This document shows, piece by piece, positions 16,046-24,469 of a stretch of DNA of 32,347 bases. The DNA is from Pseudomonadota bacterium (GTDB lineage: Bacteria > Pseudomonadota > Gammaproteobacteria > Burkholderiales > Burkholderiaceae_C). The stretch lies in NCBI GenBank assembly GCA_030538605.1, contig JAUNTQ010000031.1, forward strand, positions 1 through 32,347, read 5' to 3'. The notes beneath the pieces were generated by a model. The model was not told where the DNA came from. It saw only the letters and a program-made list of their open reading frames with translations, and did no database searches. The translations under genes and the position numbers were made by a program. Positions within the stretch are counted from its first letter, which is position 1. Each line of letters starts with the position of its first letter.

Positions 16046-16807
16046 ATGCGCGTGCAGGGCAAAAGCATCATCGTCACCGGCGCCGGCGGCGGCATTGGCG
16101 AGGGCATTGCCCGCCGCCTGGCCGCCGAGGGGGCGCAAGTCATCGTCAACGACATCCAGCCCGCGCTGGGCGAAAAGGTGGCCGCCGACCTGCGCGCCGC
16201 AGGCGGCCAGGCGCGTTTCATGGCGGGCGACGTGACGCAAAGCGCCGACTGGCAGGCGCTGGTGGCCGCCGCGCAGGCCTTTGGCGGCCAGCTGGACGTG
16301 ATCGTCAACAACGCCGGCTGGACGCACCGCAACCGCCCCATGCTGGAGGTGAGCGAGGCCGAGTTCGACAAGGTCTACGCCGTCAACATGAAAAGCATCT
16401 ACTGGAGCGCCATGCACGGCGTGCCCGCCATGCGGCAGGCAGGCGGCGGCAGCTTCATCAACATCGCCAGCACGGCAGGGCTGCGCCCGCGCCCGGGGCT
16501 GACCTGGTACAACGGCAGCAAGGCGGCGGTGATCGGCACATCCAAGTCGATGGCCGCCGAGCTGGGGCCGGACAACATCCGCGTGAACTGCCTCAACCCC
16601 GTCTTCAACCCCGACACCGGCCTGTCTGCCGAATTCGCGGGCGGGCCGCTGGACGAGGAACGCAAGGCCAAATTCCGCGCCACCATTCCGCTGGGCCGCT
16701 TTTCGACAGCGCAGGACGTGGCCAATGCCGCGCTGTATCTGGCCAGCGACGAAGCGGCCTTCATCAGCGGCGTGTGCATCGAGGTGGATGGCGCGCGCTG
16801 CGTGTAG
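16046..16807 (+). CDS. SDR-family oxidoreductase (FabG/glucose-1-dehydrogenase-like)
   Basis: A 253-residue classical short-chain dehydrogenase. It has the cofactor motif TGAGGGIG near residue 12, NNAGW, and the catalytic set S142, Y155 and K159 (WYNGSKAAV), with normal spacing. An acidic residue after beta-2 (VNDIQPALG) suggests NAD preference. The C-terminal IEVDGARCV matches the usual IxVDGG ending. Start ATG 16046 with GGAG upstream; the frame is open earlier but has no family similarity there. It converges on the MFS transporter gene. Substrate cannot be told from sequence. Confidence 0.92.
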   Translation: MRVQGKSIIVTGAGGGIGEGIARRLAAEGAQVIVNDIQPALGEKVAADLRAAGGQARFMAGDVTQSADWQALVAAAQAFGGQLDVIVNNAGWTHRNRPMLEVSEAEFDKVYAVNMKSIYWSAMHGVPAMRQAGGGSFINIASTAGLRPRPGLTWYNGSKAAVIGTSKSMAAELGPDNIRVNCLNPVFNPDTGLSAEFAGGPLDEERKAKFRATIPLGRFSTAQDVANAALYLASDEAAFISGVCIEVDGARCV

Positions 16808-16808
16808 C

Positions 16809-16846
16809 GGTCAAGCTGCCGCAGGGGCGGCACAGCCGTCTTGACC
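16809..16846. terminator. Nested hairpin between convergent SDR and MFS genes
   Basis: GGTCAAG (16809-16815) pairs with CTTGACC (16840-16846), and inside it TGCCGC (16817-16822) pairs with GCGGCA (16827-16832) across AGGG. It fills most of the 47-bp gap between the two stops. There is no long T-run, so termination is likely but not certain. Confidence 0.45.
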
Positions 16847-16854
16847 CAAACCGT

Positions 16855-18087
16855 CTAGGCCGCCGCCATCGCGGGCCGCTGCGCCGGCAAGCGCATGGCC
16901 ACTGCGGCGGCGGCCAGCAGCAGCACGCCCGCTGCGCCAAAGGCCAGCCAGTGCGTGCCAAAGCGCTCGTAGCCCCAGCCGCCCAGCCAGGCGCTGGCCA
17001 TGCCGCCGACCTGGTGGCCGACGTAGGCCAGGCCATACAGCACGCCCACCAGCCGCACGCCATACACGTCCGCCAGGATGGCCGACGACAGCGCGATGCT
17101 GCCCGCCCACACCAGCCCGCCCACACTGGCGGCCAGATACAGCTCCCAGTGCGTGCCGACGATCACCAGCGCGAAAAAGCCGAGGCCACGCACGGCGTAG
17201 ATCACCGCCAGCATGTTGCGCCGTGGCAGCCGATCAGACCAACGCCCCAGCACCAACGTGCCGAAGATGGCAACGAAGCCGATCAGCCCGATGCCCATGG
17301 CGCTGGTGTGCGCGTCGAAGCCATGGTCCATCAGCATCGGCACGCCATGCGTGCCCAGCAGGTTCATGCTGAAACCGCAGGCGAACAGCCCCGCGCACAC
17401 CATCCAGAACGGCGCGGTGCCGAGCGCCTCGCCCAGCCGCATCGGCGGCGGCAAGGCCACGGCGGGGGCGGTGGCAGGCGTGGCGGCAGGGGACACGGGC
17501 AGGTCGGTGCCCGCCGGCGCCTCGTCACGCATGATGAAGAAGGCCATGGGCAGCGACAGCAACGTGAGCGCCGCCGCAAAGCCGACCAGCGTGGCCCGCC
17601 AGCCGAACATGTCGATGGCGGCGGTGAGCACCGGCGTCATGAGGGCCATGCCCGCCATCGAGCCGGTGGACAGGAAGAACAGCGCCATGCCGCGCTGGCG
17701 CGTGAACCAGTGGCTGATGATGGGCGTGAAGGCCACCGGGCTGCAAAACGCCAGGCCCACCGACAGCAGCACGCCGAAGGAGAGCAGAAAACCCGTGGCA
17801 CTGCCCGCCACCACGGTCCACCACGTGGCCGCATCGACGATGACCACCGCCACCAGCAGCACCGTGCGCGTGCCGTGGCGCGCGATCATCCAGCCCGCCA
17901 GCGGCATCGCCAGGCCGTAGCACAGCATGCCCACCGCGATGATGCTGGCCAGCAGGCTGCGGCTGAAACCCAGGTCGTGCGCGATGGGCAGAAAAAACGG
18001 CCCGATGCCCAGCCGCATGCCGGTGGACAGCAGCGTCAGCAGCGCCGATGCGGCAACGATGTTCCAGCCGAAGTACCAGCGGTTCAT
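16855..18087 (-). CDS. MFS transporter, monocarboxylate/oxalate-formate-like
   Basis: A 410-residue polytopic membrane protein with about 12 hydrophobic segments in two halves and a central basic/acidic cytoplasmic loop near residues 190-220 (Pro/Ala-rich). The N-terminus YFGWNIVAASALLTLLSTGM and the segment FTRQRGMALFFLSTGSMAG are typical of bacterial MCT/OFA-like MFS carriers for small organic acids. It lies 27 bp upstream of, and on the same strand as, nothing obviously related: the convergent SDR is the only metabolic partner. Substrate is unknown. Confidence 0.87.
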   Translation of the reverse strand: MNRWYFGWNIVAASALLTLLSTGMRLGIGPFFLPIAHDLGFSRSLLASIIAVGMLCYGLAMPLAGWMIARHGTRTVLLVAVVIVDAATWWTVVAGSATGFLLSFGVLLSVGLAFCSPVAFTPIISHWFTRQRGMALFFLSTGSMAGMALMTPVLTAAIDMFGWRATLVGFAAALTLLSLPMAFFIMRDEAPAGTDLPVSPAATPATAPAVALPPPMRLGEALGTAPFWMVCAGLFACGFSMNLLGTHGVPMLMDHGFDAHTSAMGIGLIGFVAIFGTLVLGRWSDRLPRRNMLAVIYAVRGLGFFALVIVGTHWELYLAASVGGLVWAGSIALSSAILADVYGVRLVGVLYGLAYVGHQVGGMASAWLGGWGYERFGTHWLAFGAAGVLLLAAAAVAMRLPAQRPAMAAA

Positions 18088-18115
18088 GGCCTGGGCGTTC
18101 TGCGCGTGGCAGCGC

Positions 18116-18829
18116 TCAGGCGCCGGCCAGCCGGCCCCGATCCAGCCGCAGCGCCCGCTGGCAGCGCGCGGCCAATGCCTGGTCGTGGGTGACCAGCACG
18201 AAGGCGGTGCCGTGATCGGCGGCCAGTTGCAGCATCAGCTCGAAAACGCCATCGGCCGTGGCGCGATCGAGGTTGCCGGTGGGCTCGTCGGCCAGCACGC
18301 AGGCGGGCTGCGTGACCAGCGCACGGGCAATGGCCACGCGCTGGCGCTCACCGCCCGACAGCTCTGCCGGGCGGTGGTGCACGCGCTCGGCCAGCCCCAC
18401 CTGCGCCAGCATGCGCGCGGCCACCTGGGCGGCCTGCTCGCGCGGCTGGCGCCGAATCCACAGCGGCATGGCCACGTTCTCCAGCGCGCTGAACTCGGGC
18501 AGCAGGTGGTGGAACTGGTAGACGAAGCCCAGGTGCCGGTTGCGCAAATCGCCCTGTGTCGCAGGCGACAGGCTCGACAAGTCGTGGCCCATCAGCCGCA
18601 CGCTGCCGCTGGTGGGCGCATCCAGCCCGCCCAGCAGATGCAAAAGCGTGCTCTTGCCCGAGCCGGACTGGCCCACGATGGCCAGCGTCTCGCCCGCTTG
18701 CACGCGCAGATCGACGCCGTGCAGCACCGTCACGTCCAGCGGGCCTTCGTCAAAGCGCTTGGTGACGGATTGGGCTTCCAGTACGGTGGCAGGGCTTGTC
18801 AAATGATCGCGATCAGCTATGGGACTCAT
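18116..18829 (-). CDS. lolD: Lipoprotein-releasing ABC transporter ATP-binding protein
   Basis: A 237-residue ABC ATPase that powers release of mature lipoproteins from the inner membrane to LolA. It has Walker [10 protein letters not shown] (53-61), the Q-loop region [17 protein letters not shown], signature LSGGERQR, Walker [13 protein letters not shown] and the H-loop VTHD. The FHHLLPEF segment is characteristic of LolD. Start ATG 18829 has a strong GGAGAGGTGA Shine-Dalgarno. A longer frame to 18943 reads through a repeat and should not be used. The lolE-type permease gene lies 165 bp upstream on the same strand. Confidence 0.95.
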   Translation of the reverse strand: MSPIADRDHLTSPATVLEAQSVTKRFDEGPLDVTVLHGVDLRVQAGETLAIVGQSGSGKSTLLHLLGGLDAPTSGSVRLMGHDLSSLSPATQGDLRNRHLGFVYQFHHLLPEFSALENVAMPLWIRRQPREQAAQVAARMLAQVGLAERVHHRPAELSGGERQRVAIARALVTQPACVLADEPTGNLDRATADGVFELMLQLAADHGTAFVLVTHDQALAARCQRALRLDRGRLAGA

Positions 18830-18842
18830 ATCACCTCTCCGC

Positions 18843-18992
18843 TCGCACCCCACCTCCCCAAACCCGGAGGCCGCGCAGCAGGACATCGAATCGCCGCGGA
18901 GCAGGCGATGCCAGAACGCCGTGGGCGGGGTTTCCCCGGCCACCAGCGTTGTCCCCCCTCAGGGGGGAAGGCGCGCAGCGCCTCAGGGGGGA
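18843..18992. repeat. Composite hairpin repeat between lolE and lolD
   Basis: The intercistronic gap holds three GC-rich hairpins: GGGG-TTT-CCCC near 18928-18938, CCCCCCT-C-AGGGGGG (18953-18967), and AGGCGC-GCA-GCGCCT (18969-18983), with a further run of Gs beyond. From memory, similar runs occur between genes across Comamonadaceae. They may protect the lolE mRNA end or lower lolD expression. Confidence 0.65.
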
Positions 18993-18994
18993 GC

Positions 18995-20263
18995 TTATTC
19001 ATATCGCAGTGCCTCCGCCGGGTTCACCCGGCTGGCGCGCCAGCTCGGGTAGATGGTGGCCACGAAAGCCAGCAGCAGGCTGATGACGCCGATCGGCACG
19101 ATGTCGCCCGCGCGCGGGTCGCTGGGCATCTGGCTGATGAGGTAGATGTCTTTGGGCAGAAAGCTGGCGTTGAACAGCCGCTCCAGCGCGGGCACGATCA
19201 CGTCGATGTTGAAGGCAATCAGCAGCCCCAGCGCCAGCCCCGCCAACGTGCCGATCACGCCCACCAGCGCACCCTGCACGATGAAGATTTTCATGATGCT
19301 TGCCGGGCTGGCCCCCAGCGTGCGCAGGATGGCGATGTCGGCGCGCTTGTCCTGCACCGTCATCACCAGCGTGCTGACCAGATTGAAGGCGGCCACCGCC
19401 ACGATGAGCGTGAGGATGATGAACATCATGCGTTTTTCCAGCTGCACGGCGGCAAACCAGGTGCGGTTCTGGCGCGTCCAGTCGAGCAGCAGCAGGTGGC
19501 CGCTCAACGTCCCCGCCAACTGCTCCGTGACCTGCCGGGCGCGCTGCATGTCGCGCAGCTTCAGGCGGATGCCGGTGGGCCCTTCCAGGCGGAAGACGCG
19601 CGCGGCATCGTCCATGTGCAGCATGGCCAGGGCCGAGTCGTATTCATAGTGCCCGCTGCTGAACGTGCCCACCACGCGCATCTGCCGCAGCCGGGGCACC
19701 ACGCCCGCAGGCGTGACCTGGCCGCTGGGCGCGATCAGCGTCACCTGGTCGCCCTCGTTCACGCCCAGCCGGCGCGCCAGATCGCCCCCCAGCACGATGC
19801 CGAATTCGCCCGGCACCAGGCGCGGCAGCACCGTGTCTTTCAGTTGCGCGGCCACGTCGGTCACCTCGGGCTCTTGCGCGGGGTCGATGCCGCGCACCAT
19901 CGCGCCCTGCATGGTTTCGCCCCGCGCCAGCAGGCCCTGCGCGCCGATGAAGGGCGCTGCGCCCACCACTTCCGTGTTCTGCCGCGCCTCGGCCAGGGTG
20001 CGGGCGGCATCAGGCAGCGCGCCGCCGTCGGGCGTGAAGATTTCCACGTGCGAGATCACGCTCAGCATGCGGCCCGTCACGTCTTTCTGAAAGCCGTTCA
20101 TCACGCTCAGCACGATGATGAGCGCCGCCACACCCAGCGCAATGCCCAGCATGGACGCGGCGGAGATGAAGCTGATGAAACCGTTGCGCCGCGTGGCGCG
20201 CCCGGCGCGCGTGTAGCGCCAGCCAAGCAGCCATTCGTAAGGCAGGCGGGAAGATGAAGTCAT
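18995..20263 (-). CDS. lolE: Lipoprotein-releasing ABC transporter permease (LolC/LolE family)
   Basis: A 422-residue permease with the Lol arrangement: an N-terminal helix (about 30-57, ISAASMLGIALGVAALIIVL), a large periplasmic domain to about residue 275, then three C-terminal helices. The family segments SVMNGFQKDV, DWTRQNRTWFAAVQLEKRMM and ILRTLGASPASIMKIF are present. Only one permease gene is found here, so the complex may be a homodimer or use a second gene elsewhere; choosing between lolC and lolE names is not possible. The lolD gene follows after 165 bp. The start at 20263 is 148 bp from the divergent COG4255 gene. Confidence 0.93.
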   Translation of the reverse strand: MTSSSRLPYEWLLGWRYTRAGRATRRNGFISFISAASMLGIALGVAALIIVLSVMNGFQKDVTGRMLSVISHVEIFTPDGGALPDAARTLAEARQNTEVVGAAPFIGAQGLLARGETMQGAMVRGIDPAQEPEVTDVAAQLKDTVLPRLVPGEFGIVLGGDLARRLGVNEGDQVTLIAPSGQVTPAGVVPRLRQMRVVGTFSSGHYEYDSALAMLHMDDAARVFRLEGPTGIRLKLRDMQRARQVTEQLAGTLSGHLLLLDWTRQNRTWFAAVQLEKRMMFIILTLIVAVAAFNLVSTLVMTVQDKRADIAILRTLGASPASIMKIFIVQGALVGVIGTLAGLALGLLIAFNIDVIVPALERLFNASFLPKDIYLISQMPSDPRAGDIVPIGVISLLLAFVATIYPSWRASRVNPAEALRYE

Positions 20264-20411
20264 GCGCAGGGAAAGACGGTGAAACGAGAGAGCCAGCGGC
20301 CCGCAGGCCAGCCGATGATTGTGGCATCCCGGACAATGGGCGATGGGGTTCGGCGTTCGGCGTTCAGCGTGAATACCCTGGCCCCCTCAACCACACCCGC
20401 CTGCTTTCGCC

Positions 20412-21350
20412 GTGACCCTGCCTGACACGTCGCACCTGCTCATTGCCGCCGCTGGCCCCGTGCAGCCGGGCGATGCGGCGCTGCCCGCCCTGCCCCACCT
20501 GGCCGCCTTGCTGCGCCGCCTGGCCCCTGCGGGGCGCATCGACGCCGATGAAGACACCGCCGCCACCCCGCTGGAAACCGCGCTGGCCCGCGCCCGCGGC
20601 CTGCCCGACACACCTGGCCTGACGCCCTGGGCCGCGTTCGACACCGCCACCACCGGCACGGCCTGCGCCTGGCTCAGGCCGTGCCACTGGCAGCTGGGCA
20701 TGGGCGACGCCCAGCTCACCGACCCCGCCGCGCTGGCGCTGACCGATGCCGAATCGCACGCGCTGCACGCCGCCTGCGCGCCGCTGCTGGCCGAAGACGG
20801 CATCGCACTCGACTACCACGCGCCCGGTGCGTGGCTGGCGCGCGGTGCGGTGTTTGACGGCATGCACGCGCCATCGCTGGCCAGTGCCAGCGGGCGCTCG
20901 ATCACCCCCACGCAACTGGCCCGCGCCGCCACGCCCGAGCACCAGCGTCACTGGCAGCGCCTGCAAAACGAGCTGCAAATGCTGCTTTACACCCACCCCG
21001 TGAACGACGCACGCGACACCCGCCGCCAGCCCCCCGTCAACGCGCTGTGGGCCGAGGGCGCAGGCCGACTCGACCACCTGCCCGCGCCCACCCCACAGGT
21101 GCGGGTGGATGCGCGCCTGTCCGCCCTCGATCCGACCGACGCCGCCGCCCGCGCCGCCACCTGGCAGGCCATTGACGCCGATGCGCTGGCCCCCTTGCAC
21201 GCCGCCTTGAACGCCGGCGCCGACGTGCGGCTGACCCTGTGCGGCCCGCGCGCGGCGCTGACCTGGGGCGCCGCCGCAGGCAGCCCATGGCAGCGCCTGG
21301 CCAGGCTTTGGCAACGCCAGCCCCTGGCCGATGTGCTGGCGGCACTCTGA
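20412..21350 (+). CDS. COG4255 / RpfE-type protein (phosphoglycerate-mutase-like annotation)
   Basis: A 312-residue protein rich in Ala, starting at GTG 20412 (MTLPDTSHLLIAAAGP). Similar proteins lie beside recJ in many betaproteobacteria and are often labelled phosphoglycerate mutase or regulatory protein RpfE. Conserved-looking blocks are RPCHWQLGMGDAQLTDP and LQNELQMLLYTHPVNDAR, the latter fitting the family's C-terminal NELQMLLHxHPVN pattern. I see no complete metal-binding set of a true phosphoglycerate mutase, so the enzyme name is doubtful. The Uma2 gene starts 65 bp later and recJ follows it. Confidence 0.7.
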   Translation: MTLPDTSHLLIAAAGPVQPGDAALPALPHLAALLRRLAPAGRIDADEDTAATPLETALARARGLPDTPGLTPWAAFDTATTGTACAWLRPCHWQLGMGDAQLTDPAALALTDAESHALHAACAPLLAEDGIALDYHAPGAWLARGAVFDGMHAPSLASASGRSITPTQLARAATPEHQRHWQRLQNELQMLLYTHPVNDARDTRRQPPVNALWAEGAGRLDHLPAPTPQVRVDARLSALDPTDAAARAATWQAIDADALAPLHAALNAGADVRLTLCGPRAALTWGAAAGSPWQRLARLWQRQPLADVLAAL

Positions 21351-21415
21351 GCCGTTTTCACCGCCTGAAAGGCACCACTACACTGCGTGCCATCAACGCC
21401 CAAAGGAACACAGCC

Positions 21416-21994
21416 ATGGGATTGCCCGCTGAAAAATACGTGATGGACCGCGCCGCTTTCATCGACTGGGAAGCCAGCCAGCCCGAGCACAAGCACGAGT
21501 ATTGGCAAGGCGACGTCTTCGCCATGACCGGCGCGCGCCAGTCGCACGTGATCGTGTCGCTCAACGTGGCCACGCTGCTGAAGAACCACCTGCGCGGCAC
21601 CCCCTGCCGCGCCTACATCGCCGACATGCAGCTCGAAGTGGCCGCCGCCGACGCGGTGTTCTACCCCGACGTGTTCGTCAGCTGCTCGCCCGCCGACCTG
21701 GCCGCCGAGCGTGTGGCGCGCGAGCCGCAGGTCGTCATCGAAGTGCTGTCCGACAGCACGGCGTCCGTTGACCGTGGCCGCAAGTTCGCCGCCTATCGGC
21801 AATTGCCCAGCCTGCGCGAATACGTGCTGATCGACCCCGACACCCGCACGGTGGAGGTCTATCGCCGCGTGGAAGACGGCAACTGGCTGCTGGCCGCACG
21901 CGAAGGCGAACGCGCACTGGTGCTGCCCTCGCTGGACTTCGAAGCGCCGCTGGCCGACGTGTTTGAAGACCTGGCGCCACAGGGGCAGGACTGA
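21416..21994 (+). CDS. Uma2-family (DUF820) restriction-endonuclease-like protein
   Basis: A 192-residue protein of the Uma2/DUF820 family, which has a PD-(D/E)XK nuclease fold. Expected landmarks are present: EYWQGDVFAMTGARQSHVIV near the N-terminus, the aspartate in VFYPDVFVSC, and the glutamate in VIEVLSDSTASVDRGRKF with the following lysine. Start ATG 21416 has an AAGGA Shine-Dalgarno. The family is common in cyanobacteria and Chloroflexi and scattered elsewhere; its role is unsettled, with DNA cleavage and transposon links proposed. Here it is wedged between the COG4255 gene and recJ, and its 3' side is filled with repeats, which suggests later insertion. Confidence 0.88.
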   Translation: MGLPAEKYVMDRAAFIDWEASQPEHKHEYWQGDVFAMTGARQSHVIVSLNVATLLKNHLRGTPCRAYIADMQLEVAAADAVFYPDVFVSCSPADLAAERVAREPQVVIEVLSDSTASVDRGRKFAAYRQLPSLREYVLIDPDTRTVEVYRRVEDGNWLLAAREGERALVLPSLDFEAPLADVFEDLAPQGQD

Positions 21995-22335
21995 GGCAAC
22001 AGCCCAACACCCTCATGCCAAGGACGCAAAGGATTCGCGAAGGACGCGAAAGAAATACCAAGAAGTGGATTTCGTGGCTTTCGTAGGCTGGGTAGAGCGA
22101 AGCGAAACCCAGCTTCTTGCCCATGCCGCATGCTGGGTTTCGCTTCGCTCTACCCAGCCTACAAAGCAGCGTGCCGGCACGCGCAGCGCGCAAAAATAGC
22201 CCGTGATTTACTCTCAAAAATATAGCTTCTTGCGCTGTATTTACAAAGGTTTCATGACAATTTCATTTGAATTCTGAATTTTTCGCGTCCGGCAGTTCTG
22301 GCTTTTCAGCCCCCGCTCTCTGACCCCCACCCCCC
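21995..22335. repeat. Repeat-filled gap before recJ
   Basis: No gene is seen in these 341 bp. It contains a unit of the GCCAAGGACGCAAAGGATTC family at 22014-22053, the REP pair at 22083-22162, and a half-element TATAGCTTCTTGCGC near 22221-22235 that resembles one arm of the 82-bp palindrome. The last 130 bp are AT-rich and may hold the recJ promoter, but I could not place the boxes. Confidence 0.6.
22083..22162. repeat. Inverted pair of RAYT-type REP sequences, pair 1
   Basis: The 31-bp unit at 22083-22113 (beginning GTAGGCTGGGTAGAGCG) is perfectly inverted at 22132-22162, with 18 bp between. It differs by one base from the repeats that flank the transposase gene at 30635-31168. The pair has no coding sequence inside and is a non-autonomous (BIME-like) element. 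Confidence 0.92.
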
Positions 22336-24129
22336 ATGAAAATCGACATCCGCGACACCCCGCCCCGCGCCGCCTGGGCGCTGGAGCAAGCCGGAGTGCA
22401 CCCGCTGCTGGCGCGCCTGTTTGCCGCGCGCGGCGTGCAGTCGGCTGACGAGCTGGACGAAGGCCTGGCGCGCCTGTTGCCGCCCACCGCACTCAAGGGC
22501 GCGCGCGAAGCCGCCGTGCTGCTGGCCGATGCCATCGCCGCGCAAAAGCGCCTGTGCATCGTGGCCGACTACGACTGCGACGGTGCCACCGCCTGCGCCG
22601 TGGGCGTGCGCGGCCTGCGGCTGCTGGGCGCTGCCCACGCCAGCTACCTGGTGCCCGACCGCGTGACCGACGGCTACGGCCTCACCCCCCCCATCGCCGA
22701 GCGCGTGGCCGCCCAGGGCGCCGACATGCTCATCACCGTGGACAACGGCATCGCCAGCGTCGACGGCGTGGCGCGCGCGAAAGCGCTCGGCCTGCAAGTG
22801 CTGGTGACCGACCACCACCTGCCCGGCGCTGAGCTGCCTGCCGCCGACGTCATCGTCAACCCCAACCAGCCCGGCTGCGATTTCGAGAGCAAATCCATCG
22901 CCGGCGTGGGCGTCATGTTCTACGTGCTGCTGGCGCTGCGCGCCGAGCTGCGGGCGCGCGGCGTGTTTGACGCGCCGAGCGCCGCCGGGCCGTCCCAAGG
23001 CGCGAGCGCCCCCCTGGGGGGCAGCGCAGCAAGCGAAGCTGCGCAGCGTGGGGGCCAAGTGCCGCAACCCAAGCTCGACGCGCTGCTGCCCCTGGTCGCG
23101 CTGGGCACCGTGGCCGACGTGGTGCGGCTCGACGCCAACAACCGCCGCCTGGTCGCGCAGGGCCTGCGCCGCATCCGCGCCGGCCACTTGCCTGCGGGCC
23201 TGAGCGCTCTGTTTTCAATCGCTGGTCGCGCCAGCCACAAGGCCACCACCTTCGACTTCGGCTTTGCCCTGGGCCCGCGCATCAACGCCGCCGGCCGCCT
23301 GGCCGACATGACGCTGGGCATCGAACTGCTGCTGACCGACGACGCCGCCCGCGCCGATGAGCTGGCGCGCACGCTCGACGGCATCAACCGCGAGCGCCGC
23401 GAAATCGAAGGCGGCATGCGCGAGCAGGCCATGCAGATCGCCGAAGGGCTGTTCGACCCCGACATGCCGCCGCCTTCCGCACTGGCCGTGTTCGACCCCG
23501 ACTTTCACGAAGGCGTGGTCGGCATCGTTGCCGCGCGGCTGAAAGACCGGCTGCACCGCCCCACCTTCGTCTTTGCCGCCAGCAGCGCGCCGGGGCACGC
23601 GGGCGAGCTGAAAGGCTCGGGCCGCTCCATCGCTGGTTTTCACCTGCGCGACGCGCTCGACCTGGTCGCCAAGCGCCACCCTGGCGTGCTCATCAAATTC
23701 GGCGGCCACGCGATGGCCGCCGGCTGCACCATTGCCGAGGAACACTTCGACACCTTCGACCGCGCGCTGCAACAAGTCGCCGCCGAATGGCTGGACGCCG
23801 CCACGCTCACCCGCCGGTTGGAGACCGACGGCCCCCTGCCCCCCGAATACCGCCGCCCCGACATGGTGGACACCCTGCACGCGGCGGTGTGGGGTCAGGG
23901 CTTTGCCCCGCCCGTGTTCAGCGAAGAGGTCGAAGTCATCAGCCAGCGCCTGGTCGGCGAAAAACACCTGGCCCTGAAACTGCGCCACCAGGGCCAGCCC
24001 GTGGACGGCATCTGGTTCGGCCACACCGACCCCCTGCCCGCCCGCGCCCTGCTCGCCTTTCGGCTGGAAGCCGACGAATGGCAAGGCGTGCGGCGGGTGC
24101 GGCTGCTGGTGGAGGGCGTGGCGGGGTAG
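22336..24129 (+). CDS. recJ: Single-stranded-DNA-specific 5'-3' exonuclease RecJ
   Basis: A 597-residue DHH-superfamily nuclease used in recombination and mismatch repair. Metal-binding motifs are intact: ADYDCDGATA (D78, D80, D82), ITVDNGIAS, the DHH motif (D159, H160, H161), and GGHAMAAG of the DHHA1 domain (456-463). The OB-fold C-terminus ends in VRLLVEGVAG. A segment of about 30 residues, from 213 to 243 (PSAAGPSQGASAPLGGSAAS and onward), is low-complexity and is encoded by a palindromic repeat inserted in frame; it sits between ELRARGVFDA and KLDALLPLVALG. This makes the protein a little longer than usual. All active-site residues lie outside the insert, so activity is probably kept. 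Confidence 0.95.
   Translation: MKIDIRDTPPRAAWALEQAGVHPLLARLFAARGVQSADELDEGLARLLPPTALKGAREAAVLLADAIAAQKRLCIVADYDCDGATACAVGVRGLRLLGAAHASYLVPDRVTDGYGLTPPIAERVAAQGADMLITVDNGIASVDGVARAKALGLQVLVTDHHLPGAELPAADVIVNPNQPGCDFESKSIAGVGVMFYVLLALRAELRARGVFDAPSAAGPSQGASAPLGGSAASEAAQRGGQVPQPKLDALLPLVALGTVADVVRLDANNRRLVAQGLRRIRAGHLPAGLSALFSIAGRASHKATTFDFGFALGPRINAAGRLADMTLGIELLLTDDAARADELARTLDGINRERREIEGGMREQAMQIAEGLFDPDMPPPSALAVFDPDFHEGVVGIVAARLKDRLHRPTFVFAASSAPGHAGELKGSGRSIAGFHLRDALDLVAKRHPGVLIKFGGHAMAAGCTIAEEHFDTFDRALQQVAAEWLDAATLTRRLETDGPLPPEYRRPDMVDTLHAAVWGQGFAPPVFSEEVEVISQRLVGEKHLALKLRHQGQPVDGIWFGHTDPLPARALLAFRLEADEWQGVRRVRLLVEGVAG
22986..23058. repeat. Palindromic repeat inserted inside recJ
   Basis: Two hairpins lie side by side: GCCCCCC-T-GGGGGGC (23008-23022) and GCGCAGC-AAGCGAA-GCTGCGC (23024-23044). 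They are flanked by GTCCCAAGGCGCGAGCGC on the left and GTGGGGGCCAAGT on the right. The design matches intergenic repeats of this family of bacteria. It keeps the recJ frame open. Confidence 0.75.
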
Positions 24130-24166
24130 CGCCGTGCGCAGACCGCTCTGACCGCCTGACACTGCG

Positions 24167-24236
24167 GGGTGGGTGCTGGCACCCAAGCGGACAGCGCGTT
24201 CGGCAGGCGGCAAGGCGTGGGTGCCAGCACCCACCC
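24167..24236. repeat. Perfect 19-bp inverted repeat after recJ
   Basis: GGGTGGGTGCTGGCACCCA (24167-24185) is exactly inverted at 24218-24236, with a 32-bp spacer. Each arm can also fold alone (TGGGTGC/GCACCCA). It is the main structure in the 340-bp gap 24130-24469 between recJ and fahA. It may end recJ transcription, though no T-run follows. Confidence 0.8.
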
Positions 24237-24469
24237 TTGCATCTTTCGTCCATCGAGCAAAGCCAGCGTGAACCCACCCCGAAAGCCCTGGCTTTGATGC
24301 GCAGCTGTCGCATCCCGGGCGATTGGCATCCTTGGGCAGCTCACGTCCGAAGCGATGGATCGGTTGCCCTGAAGCGGGGCAAGGCGCGATACTGTCCGGC
24401 TGGGCAAGACCACCCGCAGGGGCTGCCCATTCTCCGATTCATCACCGCACCTGACGAGACAACACACGC

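Noticed and set aside
15283-18192. A 969-codon plus-strand open frame crossing the YidB, SDR and MFS genes
   Set aside because: It is in the wrong frame or strand for three recognisable proteins and has Pro/Arg/His-rich content without domains.
18830-18943. N-terminal extension of LolD to an upstream ATG
   Set aside because: The added residues are translated from a repeat, and the ATG at 18829 has a strong Shine-Dalgarno and the normal LolD N-terminus.
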